Below are positions 18,201 to 20,000 of a stretch of 20,000 nt of DNA, one piece after another. The translations under genes and the position numbers were made by a program. The first letter of the stretch is position 1, and each line of letters opens with the position of its first letter. Source of the stretch: Symbiodinium natans (lineage: Eukaryota > Sar > Dinophyceae > Suessiales > Symbiodiniaceae). The notes below the pieces were generated by a model. It was not told where the DNA came from. It ran no database searches and saw only the letters and a program-made list of their open reading frames with translations. The DNA is taken from NCBI GenBank assembly GCA_905221605.1, contig CAJNDS010002444.1, forward strand, positions 228,765-248,764, read 5' to 3'.

Positions 18201-19594
18201 CCCTAAACCCTGAACCTTTCCCCCCCCCCCCCCCTCCTGACTGCCCCTGCATCCCAGGCTTCTGAACCACAGCAAGGCAGAGGCCGATCAAGTGTTGTTT
18301 TTGCCTTTTTCTAGTTGGGGTTTAGGGTTTAGGGTTTAGGATTTGGGGTTTGGGGTTTAGGGTTTAGGGTTTGGGGTTTAGGGTTTAGGGTGTAGGGTGT
18401 AGGGTGTGCCTTTAGATTCAAGGCTGGTATTTTGGGTATCTGAAGGCTCTAAAGTGGTGGTTACGGTACAGGGTGTTTGGAGTTCTAGCAGGGTTTCGGG
18501 TGTGGTGGGTTTGGGTGGTTGAATTGCCAGAGTTTAGGAGTGTAGTTTTTTGGGATAAGAAGGGGGATAATTTCTTTTACCCCTAGGCAGCCCCGATATC
18601 ACCAAAACCTAGGCCCCCAAGTGCCAGTCCTTGCTTGACGCTAAACCCCAAACCCTGCACCCTAACACCCTAACACCCCAACACCCTAGCAACCCAGCAC
18701 CTTAACACCCCTAACACGCACCCAAACACCCGAACACCCTAACACCCTAACACTCTAAAATCCTAAGCCCTAGATCCAAAAACCCAAAAGCCCGAAAGCC
18801 CGAGACCCTAAAGCCTAGCAGCCACAAGCCTATCCTAAAACCCTAAGACCCTAAACCCTAAACCCTAAAACCCTAAGCCTAACTTTCTAAACCTCAAGCC
18901 TGAATCAACACCCAAGCCTAGCAGCCCCAAGCCGCAAGTTGCGAGGTCATGTTCGGCAGCACCTTCCCGAACGACCTCAGCGACATGTTTGTGGCGATGA
19001 ACCTTCAGCGTGCCCCAGAACAAGGGGCCCGCCGGAACACCCTGAAAGTTTAGGGTGTAGGGTTTAGGGCTTAGAACTTAGGGTTTAGGGTTTAGGGTTT
19101 AGGGTTTAGGGGTCCCCGAACACCTTCAGGGTTTAGGCTTTTGGATTTTAGCTTTTGGGGTTTGCCCCGCACCCCAATCCCAACAAAGCCTACACCCCAT
19201 AAGACCCTCACAAGCCTAAACCCCCGATAAACCCTAGGATCCTAACCCTAAACCCTAAACCCCAAACCCTATGTCCCTAAATCCCCAAACAGGCCTAAGT
19301 AGGACCCTAAACCCCTACACACCATGGGATCCCGGACTTCAAAGCCCCTTCAACCCCCCCCCCCCCCCCCCAAAAAAAAAAAAAAACTCAGGGTTTGGGG
19401 CTTAGGGTTTAGGGCTTGGGGGTCTCGGGTTCAGGGTTTGGGGTTTAGGGTTTAGGGTTTAGGGTTTGGCGTTTAGGGTTTAGGGTGTGAGAGCGAAAGG
19501 TATCAAGAGCTTCATGCAGCAGCCGATTTCTCTGGTCATGGTGCACTGTGACTCCCTCTATGAGCTCGGGCCCCAGTTGGGGGATTACCTCGCA
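169..19594 (+). CDS. Mysterin/RNF213-like AAA+ ATPase gene, 20 exons, partial at both ends
   Basis: Twenty short segments, each between an AG acceptor and a GT, GC or GA donor, join in one frame without stops into about 350 residues. Their order matches what I remember of the mysterin/RNF213 AAA core: a Walker B block LDEVGLAE followed by PLK-VLH, then SNWALD, AKMxR, FxGxRxFYS, RNFGG, a LI-x-NL-x-x-x-AR-HLMLLTKN block, FGSxFP, and a LYE block. Proteins of this family are very large cytosolic AAA+ E3 ubiquitin ligases linked to lipid droplets and pathogen restriction in animals; the role in this organism is unknown. The first Walker A, the remaining AAA units and any E3 module are outside the window. 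Frame is kept across 19 junctions, which argues against a decayed pseudogene. Weakest points are the ends of exons 8, 11, 14, 15 and 20. Family assignment is by remembered motifs, not by a search. Confidence 0.85.
225..983 (+). other. Intron 1 (759 nt), GC-AG
   Basis: It opens with TTTAGGG-like variants (about 240-280 and 425-480) and ends after CCCTAAA copies (610-659, 735-750 and 918-940). About 480-600 and 780-900 are unique sequence with no coding signal I can support. The intron ends with a pyrimidine-rich stretch before ccccaag. Confidence 0.75.
610..659 (+). repeat. CCCTAAA telomere-type array
   Basis: About seven consecutive perfect heptamers in intron 1, C-rich strand on +. Confidence 0.95.
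984..1058 (+). CDS. Exon 2 (75 nt): CSPLSTPD segment
   Basis: Acceptor ccccaag ends at 983 and donor GTATGC begins at 1059. The frame starting at 985 reads CSPLSTPDAVLNAFHSARQ and then CLGRG. Mysterins have CSxLSTPExI followed by a short helix ending in A-R/K-x-x-Q at this point. Another frame of the same stretch contains a stop, so the reading is constrained. The terminal CA joins the G of exon 3 to give Gln. Confidence 0.87.
1059..1872 (+). other. Intron 2 (814 nt), GT-AG
   Basis: It begins with CCCTAA-type degenerate repeats (1071-1190, with CCCTAAG variants) and a clean CCCTAAA array at 1546-1624. It ends with a TTTAGGG array at about 1741-1801. Telomeric polarity is therefore the reverse of most other introns here. 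The segment 1640-1730 has an open frame but does not fit the protein and is taken as intronic. Confidence 0.7.
1873..1908 (+). CDS. Exon 3 (36 nt): strand leading into Walker B
   Basis: Acceptor gagcag ends at 1872. The frame reads SNLGHKSTIVC plus GT of a Val codon, with donor GTTCCC at 1909. Joined to exon 4 it gives STIVCV-LLDEVGLAE, a hydrophobic beta strand running into the acidic Walker B residues, as in AAA+ folds. The surrounding 103-codon open frame is mostly translated repeat. Confidence 0.82.
1909..2195 (+). other. Intron 3 (287 nt), GT-AG
   Basis: A TTTAGGG array lies near the donor (about 1930-1965) and a CCCTAAA array near the acceptor (about 2093-2158), with about 130 nt of unique sequence between. 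This is the most compact example of the opposed-array layout. Acceptor is cttgcag. Confidence 0.78.
2196..2247 (+). CDS. Exon 4 (52 nt): Walker B exon, LLDEVGLAEESPHLPLK
   Basis: Acceptor acttgcag ends at 2195. The frame from 2197 reads LLDEVGLAEESPHLPLK, after which a GC donor (gccact) begins at 2248. The DEVGLAE block with PLK after it is the mysterin/RNF213 Walker B signature I recall; the Asp-Glu pair would position Mg2+-ATP and catalyse hydrolysis. The frame stays open past the donor, but only splicing at AAG restores the PLK-VLH continuity with exon 5. This is the best single diagnostic segment in the window. Confidence 0.94.
2248..2946 (+). other. Intron 4 (699 nt), GC-AG
   Basis: It begins with TTTAGGG (about 2273-2395), followed by a homogeneous block of the variant GGGTTTG (about 2396-2447). 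CCCTAA-type repeats follow at about 2536-2592. The 3' half holds a C-rich run near 2756 and an AT dinucleotide run around 2815-2838, then unique sequence up to acceptor ctggcag. Confidence 0.75.
2272..2452 (+). repeat. TTTAGGG array with a homogeneous GGGTTTG block
   Basis: TTTAGGG copies with small interruptions are followed by about seven consecutive TTTGGGG-type units at 2396-2447 and a return to TTTAGGG. The variant is clustered, not scattered. Confidence 0.92.
2947..2967 (+). CDS. Exon 5 (21 nt microexon): VLHKELE
   Basis: Acceptor tggcag ends at 2946. Seven codons read VLHKELE, then GACAGG is taken as a GA donor at 2968. With exon 4 the protein reads PLK-VLHKELE, matching the PLKVLHxLLE stretch of mysterins. 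The GA donor is inferred because GAG|GACAGG and the acceptor side GAG|GACCTC share the hexamer GAGGAC, and because this choice keeps phase 0 into exon 6. No GT or GC donor nearby keeps the frame. Confidence 0.82.
2968..3148 (+). other. Intron 5 (181 nt), GA-AG
   Basis: The shortest intron in the window. It holds degenerate repeats in one orientation only (gggtttaagggtgtaggg, gggttgaa), with no clean heptamer array. A hexamer GAGGAC is repeated at its two boundaries. Confidence 0.72.
3149..3199 (+). CDS. Exon 6 (51 nt): sensor-1 exon, VGISNWALDA
   Basis: Acceptor gcgcgag ends at 3148. The frame reads DLRGIACVGISNWALDA, with GC donor (gcagct) at 3200. VxxISNWALD is the mysterin block I recall after Walker B; the Asn of SNW sits where AAA+ proteins carry the sensor-1 polar residue. 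Joined to exon 7 it gives NWALDA-AKMSR. The open frame extends upstream of 3149, but the acceptor at 3148 gives the better fit. Confidence 0.9.
3413..3497 (+). repeat. Clean TTTAGGG array
   Basis: About twelve near-perfect heptamers in intron 6, followed by unique sequence and a second array of similar quality at 3677-3768. Confidence 0.95.
4126..4206. mobile_element. Palindromic element (81 bp) in intron 6
   Basis: Ends gggatccgaag and cttcggatccc are exact inverted complements; gggccc and a diverged ttctg/cagaa pair lie inside. A telomeric array starts within about ten bases of its right end. Confidence 0.62.
4342..4392 (+). CDS. Exon 7 (51 nt): AKMSR exon
   Basis: Acceptor acaaag ends at 4341. 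The frame reads AKMSRCVTLYRPPPTVE, followed by GC donor (gcttcg) at 4393. Mysterins have LDPAKMNR at this position; here LDA-AKMSR keeps spacing and the basic residue, a candidate arginine-finger-type position by analogy. The upstream in-frame stretch (DEFVART) could be exonic only if another acceptor were used, which would break the NWALD-AKM link. Confidence 0.88.
4434..4571 (+). repeat. CCCTAAA array
   Basis: About fifteen perfect heptamers, then CCCGAAC/CCCTGAA variants, near the 5' end of intron 7. Confidence 0.95.
4754..4875. mobile_element. Imperfect palindrome (122 bp) in intron 7
   Basis: Left cctaggtaggataaggg with cccttaaaggg and ccctgcttaa pairs with ttaagcaggg, aagggtccccctaatcc and tatcccctag on the right. 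Single copy here; MITE-like by structure only. Confidence 0.6.
5392..5489 (+). repeat. 9-bp tandem GGGTTTAGA
   Basis: About eleven near-identical copies of a 9-bp unit derived from the telomere heptamer. On the minus strand it reads as Lys-Pro-Ser or Asn-Pro-Leu repeats, which explains two open frames there. Confidence 0.95.
5527..5575 (+). CDS. Exon 8 (46 or 49 nt): DLSVTAEGMVQSVRR
   Basis: Acceptor caagag ends at 5526. The frame reads DLSVTAEGMVQSVRR and then Cys or Ser depending on the donor. Candidate donors are GCAGTG at 5573 or GTGGGA at 5576; both leave phase 1, which fits exon 9. Joined to exon 7 it reads PPTVE-DLSVTAEGMV, matching the VEDLxxTAxxI continuation I recall for mysterins. 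A palindromic element begins about 20 nt downstream of the donor. Confidence 0.83.
5595..5682. mobile_element. Family C palindrome (88 bp)
   Basis: Left arm ggttcttagtcgggaatgag and right arm ctcattcccccactaagaacc are inverted complements with one or two mismatches. Located just downstream of the exon 8 donor. Confidence 0.78.
6425..6478 (+). repeat. Dispersed module, copy 1
   Basis: After the C15 run, ccctattctaattatcaagg and cccctatatta match 10652-10695 (ccctattccaattattaagg, cccctacatta). Same orientation in two introns; origin unknown. Confidence 0.7.
6505..6670. mobile_element. Family A MITE-like element, copy 1 (166 bp, 42-bp inverted ends)
   Basis: The left arm 6505-6546 and right arm 6629-6670 are inverted copies of each other with one mismatch over 42 bp. 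The outer ends read acttggaggttcatgg and the complement. There is no coding capacity. A second copy is at 9974-10121 and a degenerate internal piece at 13302-13391, so this is a dispersed family, consistent with a non-autonomous DNA transposon. I could not identify a target-site duplication. Confidence 0.85.
6905..7003 (+). CDS. Exon 9 (99 nt): helical YLRNLSEAFAEIYKR
   Basis: The longest exon found. The frame reads LLCLGRKANLKAY, then LRNLSEAFAEIYKRLLAEG. The second half matches the LSxAYExVYxxQ helix preceding FFGLRDFYS in mysterins. The start at 6905 (acceptor ccgaag) is chosen because it gives phase 1, as exon 8 requires; an acceptor at 6927 (gcgcaag) would be phase 0 and break the frame. 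Donor GTGTTT at 7004 leaves a T that joins GC of exon 10 to make Cys. Confidence 0.85.
7378..7515 (+). repeat. Longest clean CCCTAAA array
   Basis: About nineteen consecutive perfect heptamers in the middle of intron 9. Confidence 0.95.
8643..8907 (+). repeat. CCCTAAA / CCCTCAA mixed array
   Basis: Telomere-type array near the 3' end of intron 9. CCCTCAA units alternate in short blocks with CCCTAAA, then CCCTGAA units. The complementary variant GGGTTGA is clustered upstream at 8445-8485 in the opposite orientation. Confidence 0.9.
8916..8957 (+). CDS. Exon 10 (42 nt): DFWGMREFYS
   Basis: Acceptor gcccag ends at 8915. The frame reads (C)QKRADFWGMREFY plus the first base of Ser, with GC donor (gccacc) at 8958. 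This corresponds to the KREFFGLRDFYSLIK block I recall for mysterins. A stop follows soon if the frame is extended (HPSPKNS-stop), so splicing is required here. Confidence 0.88.
9501..9725 (+). repeat. Long TTTAGGG array with sporadic variants
   Basis: About thirty units with scattered single-base variants, grading into CTCAGGG. Located in intron 10. Confidence 0.93.
9974..10121. mobile_element. Family A MITE-like element, copy 2 (148 bp)
   Basis: Ends gtacttggaggttcatgg and its inverted complement match copy 1; inner arms are more diverged. Its centre (cttaagtgcccccaatatgg) is shared with the fragment at 13302-13391. It ends 56 nt before the exon 11 acceptor. Confidence 0.85.
10178..10217 (+). 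CDS. Exon 11 (28-40 nt): TVRVINAEL
   Basis: Acceptor ctgccgag ends at 10177. GC joins the A of exon 10 to give Ser; the frame then reads TVRVINAELKARA. Combined, REFYS-TVRVINAEL parallels RDFYSLIKxV in mysterins. Exon 12 requires phase 2, so the donor is GTGGTT at 10218 or a GA donor (gaaggc) at 10206 that would end the exon at 10205. The GC site at 10210 would be out of phase. Confidence 0.75.
10218..10837 (+). other. Intron 11 (about 620 nt)
   Basis: CCCTAAA variants lie at 10240-10312 and a clean CCCTAAA array at 10744-10835, both in the same orientation. Between them are unique sequence, a module shared with intron 8 (10652-10695) and a short GA dinucleotide run around 10717. The open frame 10337-10543 is not recognised. 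Confidence 0.66.
10652..10695 (+). repeat. Dispersed module, copy 2
   Basis: Partner of 6425-6478. The C-run is here only five bases (ccccc), so the homopolymer length differs between copies. Confidence 0.7.
10838..10856 (+). CDS. Exon 12 (19 nt microexon): YEDNGM
   Basis: Acceptor ccctaag ends at 10837, inside the last telomere-like unit. One base completes the previous codon, then YEDNGM follows, and donor GTTCCG begins at 10857. The end is chosen because only this donor gives phase 0 into exon 13, and because GGTTCCGAAG at the donor resembles GGTCCGAACG at the exon 13 acceptor. The frame stays open beyond, so a longer exon (up to about 10892) is possible. Confidence 0.62.
10857..11367 (+). 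other. Intron 12 (511 nt), GT-AG
   Basis: TTTAGGG variants near the donor (10906-11010) and a CCCTAAA array at 11213-11338 near the acceptor: opposed-array layout. The segment 11015-11200 is unique with no recognised protein. Acceptor ggtgtcag. Confidence 0.68.
11211..11339 (+). repeat. CCCTAAA array before exon 13
   Basis: About seventeen units with a few variants, ending some 30 nt before the exon 13 acceptor. Confidence 0.93.
11368..11409 (+). CDS. Exon 13 (42 nt): VRTAQGLEAVLEPK
   Basis: Acceptor ggtgtcag ends at 11367. Fourteen codons read VRTAQGLEAVLEPK, with donor GTGCCC at 11410. It leads to VLMKTVQRNFGG in exon 14, taking the place of the short helix before RNFGG in mysterins. AGGTGC is repeated at the two boundaries of the following intron. 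It is flanked by CCCTAAA upstream and TTTAGGG downstream, like most confirmed exons. Confidence 0.75.
11410..12425 (+). other. Intron 13 (1,016 nt), GT-AG
   Basis: TTTAGGG variants run from about 11428 to 11740, increasingly degenerate. The middle (11745-12310) is mostly degenerate CCCTAAA-like and unique sequence. A CCCTAAA array at about 12312-12407 ends just before the acceptor agaagcag. Hexamer AGGTGC occurs at both boundaries. Confidence 0.72.
12426..12497 (+). CDS. Exon 14 (66-72 nt): QRNFGG exon
   Basis: Acceptor agaagcag ends at 12425. The frame reads VLMKTVQRNFGGRPEEELEA, then DLDR. RNFGG is a strongly conserved mysterin motif in my recollection. The donor is either GTTTAG at 12498, the first base of which opens the TTTAGGG array itself, or a GA donor (gacagg) at 12492; both are phase 0. 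CCCTAAA lies directly upstream and TTTAGGG directly downstream. Confidence 0.9.
12495..12570 (+). repeat. TTTAGGG array abutting exon 14
   Basis: About ten perfect heptamers beginning at the proposed exon 14 donor, so the donor GTTTAG may be part of the repeat. Confidence 0.93.
12850..13010 (+). repeat. G-rich imperfect minisatellite
   Basis: Repeated ggggggcagg, gggccagg and gggtcagg units without a telomere core. Strong G-quadruplex potential on the + strand. Two overlapping open frames here encode only Gly/Arg/Gln-rich low-complexity sequence. Confidence 0.85.
13302..13391. mobile_element. Family A fragment, ends lost
   Basis: The interior (cttaagtgccctaaatgtgg) matches the centre of copy 2, and parts of the inner arms (taaccaat, gtaagtac) remain. 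The outer ggaggttcatgg ends are absent. Confidence 0.65.
13561..13581 (+). repeat. G21 homopolymer
   Basis: Twenty-one consecutive G followed by cggggg. Comparable C runs occur at 6429-6443, 18220-18234 and 19354-19371, the last followed by fifteen A. True lengths may be affected by sequencing error. Confidence 0.85.
14060..14095 (+). CDS. Exon 15 (36-39 nt): AAIEEFFERTGM
   Basis: Acceptor ggttgccag ends at 14059. The frame reads AAIEEFFERTGM, with GC donor (gcagtc) at 14096, or one codon longer with GT donor (gtcgcc) at 14099. Both are phase 0 and fit exon 16. I do not recall a conserved motif here; the assignment rests on phase, flanking arrays (CCCTAAA before, TTTAGGG after) and position between RNFGG and LIRQNL. 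Confidence 0.72.
14451..14552. repeat. Weak inverted repeat in intron 15
   Basis: Ends ggatcctttcacatg and catgtgaaggtcc are inverted near-complements about 75 bp apart, with no other copy in the window. Confidence 0.45.
14813..14907. mobile_element. Family B palindromic element, copy 1 (95 bp)
   Basis: Begins ttgggatgttcccc and ends with the near-complement ggggaagatcccaa. Inner arms (acagcctta against gaaggactgtt) also pair, so the whole element could form a hairpin. Confidence 0.8.
15135..15223. mobile_element. Family B palindromic element, copy 2 (89 bp)
   Basis: Ends ttgggatgttccccctt and aaggggagaacatcccaa are inverted complements. Same layout as 14813-14907, about 230 bp further on in the same intron. 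Confidence 0.82.
15435..15505 (+). CDS. Exon 16 (71 nt): LIRQNLEEPDAR
   Basis: Acceptor cccttgag ends at 15434. The frame reads DFQDVPKLTCPE, then LIRQNLEEPDA plus AG of Arg, with GC donor (gccggg) at 15506. Spliced to exon 17 the protein reads NLEEPDAR-HLMLLTKNNAAL, which matches the LIxxNLxDxxARHLxLLTxN block I recall at the start of the second mysterin AAA unit. AGGC occurs at both boundaries of the following intron. Confidence 0.92.
15513..15730 (+). repeat. TTTAGGG array turning into 10-bp GGGTTTAGTA units
   Basis: Heptamers at 15513-15590 are followed by GGGTTTAGGA and GGGTTTAGTA units of 10 bp, ending in imperfect copies. Confidence 0.9.
16756..16846 (+). repeat. CCCTAAA array abutting exon 17 acceptor
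   Basis: About twelve perfect heptamers ending four bases before the AG of the exon 17 acceptor. Confidence 0.94.
16851..16907 (+). CDS. Exon 17 (57 nt): HLMLLTKNNAALRLLF
   Basis: Acceptor ccccag ends at 16850. G completes Arg and the frame reads HLMLLTKNNAALRLLFEG plus GG, with GC donor (gccgct) at 16908. GG plus the G of exon 18 gives Gly. The LLTKN block occupies the P-loop position of the second active mysterin AAA unit; the Lys is the likely nucleotide-binding residue by analogy. The frame stays open a little further (PLGRAS), but only this donor keeps phase into exon 18. Confidence 0.93.
16908..18257 (+). other. Intron 17 (1,350 nt), GC-AG
   Basis: TTTAGGG (16924-16990, grading into GGGTTTG) opens it and CCCTAAA (18145-18212) followed by C15 (18220-18234) closes it. 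It includes a family B palindrome with a telomeric array inside (17211-17342), CCCTAAA at 17774-17868, GGGTTGA/GGGTTCA variants at 17958-18080, and otherwise unique sequence. Confidence 0.72.
17211..17342. mobile_element. Family B element, copy 3, with telomere repeats inside
   Basis: The left half follows copy 1 closely (ttgggaatgttcccc, cagtccttaa, gtacccccgccactagaatccct). At the CCCT where copies 1 and 2 continue directly into the right arm, 17277-17314 holds five CCCTAAA/CCCGAAA units. The right arm (ttagggactgctag) then resumes. Confidence 0.78.
18258..18291 (+). CDS. Exon 18 (34 nt): LLNHSKAEADQ
   Basis: Acceptor catcccag ends at 18257. G completes Gly, then LLNHSKAEADQ, with donor GTGTTG at 18292. 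It leads into VMFGSTFP, consistent with the short acidic segment before FGSxFP in mysterins. The phase-2 entry and phase-0 exit both agree with the neighbours. Flanked by CCCTAAA upstream and TTTAGGG downstream. Confidence 0.8.
18292..18945 (+). other. Intron 18 (654 nt), GT-AG
   Basis: TTTAGGG and variants at 18317-18405 near the donor. Unique sequence follows at 18406-18640. Then comes a CCCTAACA / CCCTAAAA variant field at 18655-18890 on the acceptor side, and acceptor gttgcgag. Confidence 0.72.
18655..18770 (+). repeat. CCCTAACA variant field
   Basis: About ten imperfect 8-bp CCCTAACA-like units near the 3' end of intron 18, a variant not seen elsewhere in the window. Confidence 0.85.
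18946..19009 (+). CDS. Exon 19 (64 nt): VMFGSTFPND exon
   Basis: Acceptor gttgcgag ends at 18945. The frame reads VMFGSTFPNDLSDMFV, then AMNLQ plus C of Arg, with donor GTGCCC at 19010. FGSSFPxD is the mysterin motif I recall here, followed by NINRVKxCME, matched by NLQ-R-IKSFMQ across the exon 19-20 junction. Confidence 0.92.
19010..19499 (+). other. Intron 19 (490 nt), GT-AG
   Basis: TTTAGGG at about 19050-19110, CCCTAAA-like copies at 19200-19310, a C18 run immediately followed by A15 (19354-19386), then TTTAGGG variants at 19388-19487. Arrays at the two ends are in the same orientation. The acceptor is gcgaaag. Confidence 0.72.
19500..19594 (+). CDS. Exon 20 (about 95 nt): SLVMVHCDSLYE exon, end uncertain
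   Basis: Acceptor gcgaaag ends at 19499. GT completes Arg, then IKSFMQQPISLVMVHCDSLY, then ELGPQLGDYLA. This parallels NRVKxCMExGxxVVLLNLQNLYESLYDxLNQ of mysterins, the Walker-B-side region of the second AAA unit, with SLYE in place of LYESLYD. Possible donors are GCAGCT (19592), GCTTGG (19595) or GTTTAG (19602 onward, at the array start); the next exon is not visible, so the end cannot be fixed. Confidence 0.85.
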
Positions 19595-20000
19595 GCTTGG
19601 GGTTTAGGGTTTAGGGTTTAGGGTTTAGGGTTTAGGATGTTTTTGGGTTCAGAAAGCCAAAAAGTAGGCTTTGGGTTCTTCGGATAAAAGTTTGGGGGCT
19701 CTATGGTTTAGGAATTCGTCCGTTCGGATTTCTTAGGGCATGACACGAAACGGGGGTGATTTATCACCTTCTATAATGTATTTGTTACAAATGCCCCCTG
19801 TACATGGGACAAAAGACTAGAAAATGAAAAGTTGTGGGGTTGGTGCTTATGAACACAGGGTGTCTTGCAGTCTCTCAGTAAAGAGAGTGAGGGTTTTTAG
19901 CGGGTGCCTGAAAGGGGTCTTTGGGGGAGATAGGGTATCTCATTCTCTGATTCCCTATGACAAGGCTGTGTAGCTACTGCAGTTGCAGAGGCCGGCGTCC
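19595..20000 (+). other. Intron 20, incomplete
   Basis: TTTAGGG array at about 19598-19637, then unique sequence to the window edge. The last bases (agttgcagag at 19981-19990) resemble an acceptor, so a new exon may begin at about 19989 or 19991, but only about ten bases remain and this cannot be tested. Confidence 0.5.

Noticed and set aside
1-20000. CRISPR array, rRNA or tRNA genes
   Set aside because: The repeats are head-to-tail heptamers without spacers, and I saw no rRNA-like blocks or cloverleaf with tRNA consensus arms.

Overview
The window looks like nuclear DNA of a dinoflagellate, or a close alveolate relative. Three things point there. The sequence is saturated with Arabidopsis-type telomere heptamers (TTTAGGG / CCCTAAA) at internal positions on both strands. 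The only convincing protein-coding signal is cut into very short exons. Where a splice junction can be placed by protein continuity, the donor is GC or GA about as often as GT, and the acceptor is nearly always AG followed by exonic G. I cannot name the species.

None of the long open frames is a convincing gene. What is present is one gene on the + strand, entering from the left edge and leaving at the right. I reconstructed it as 20 exons between 169 and about 19594, totalling roughly 1.06 kb of coding sequence (about 5% of the window). The exons join in frame into a protein fragment of about 350 residues. From memory of the family it reads, in the expected order, like the AAA core of mysterin/RNF213, the giant dynein-like AAA+ E3 ubiquitin ligase: FAYQ-CSPLSTPD, Walker B LLDEVGLAEESPHLPLK, GISNWALD, AKMSR, WGMREFYS, QRNFGG, LIRQNLEEPDAR-HLMLLTKNNAAL, VMFGSTFP, and SLVMVHCDSLYE. 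The first P-loop lies upstream of the window. The later AAA parts and any RING domain lie downstream.

Layout: exons 1-6 (169-3199) carry the middle of the first AAA unit. Exons 7-9 (4342-7003) carry its end and the following helical part. Exons 10-14 (8916-12497) run from WGMREFYS to QRNFGG. Exons 15-20 (14060-19594) cover the start of the next AAA unit. The introns (181 to about 1,900 nt) consist mainly of telomere-like arrays, degenerate telomere variants, short hairpin elements resembling MITEs, and homopolymer tracts.

The most unusual pattern is architectural. In 12 of 19 complete introns the first array after the donor is TTTAGGG and the last array before the acceptor is CCCTAAA; two more have opposed arrays in the reverse polarity. 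Each such intron could fold so that its two ends pair. Several introns also carry short direct repeats at the splice sites, as expected if they arose by insertion (introners). I found no rRNA, tRNA, CRISPR, bacterial-type operon or second gene.
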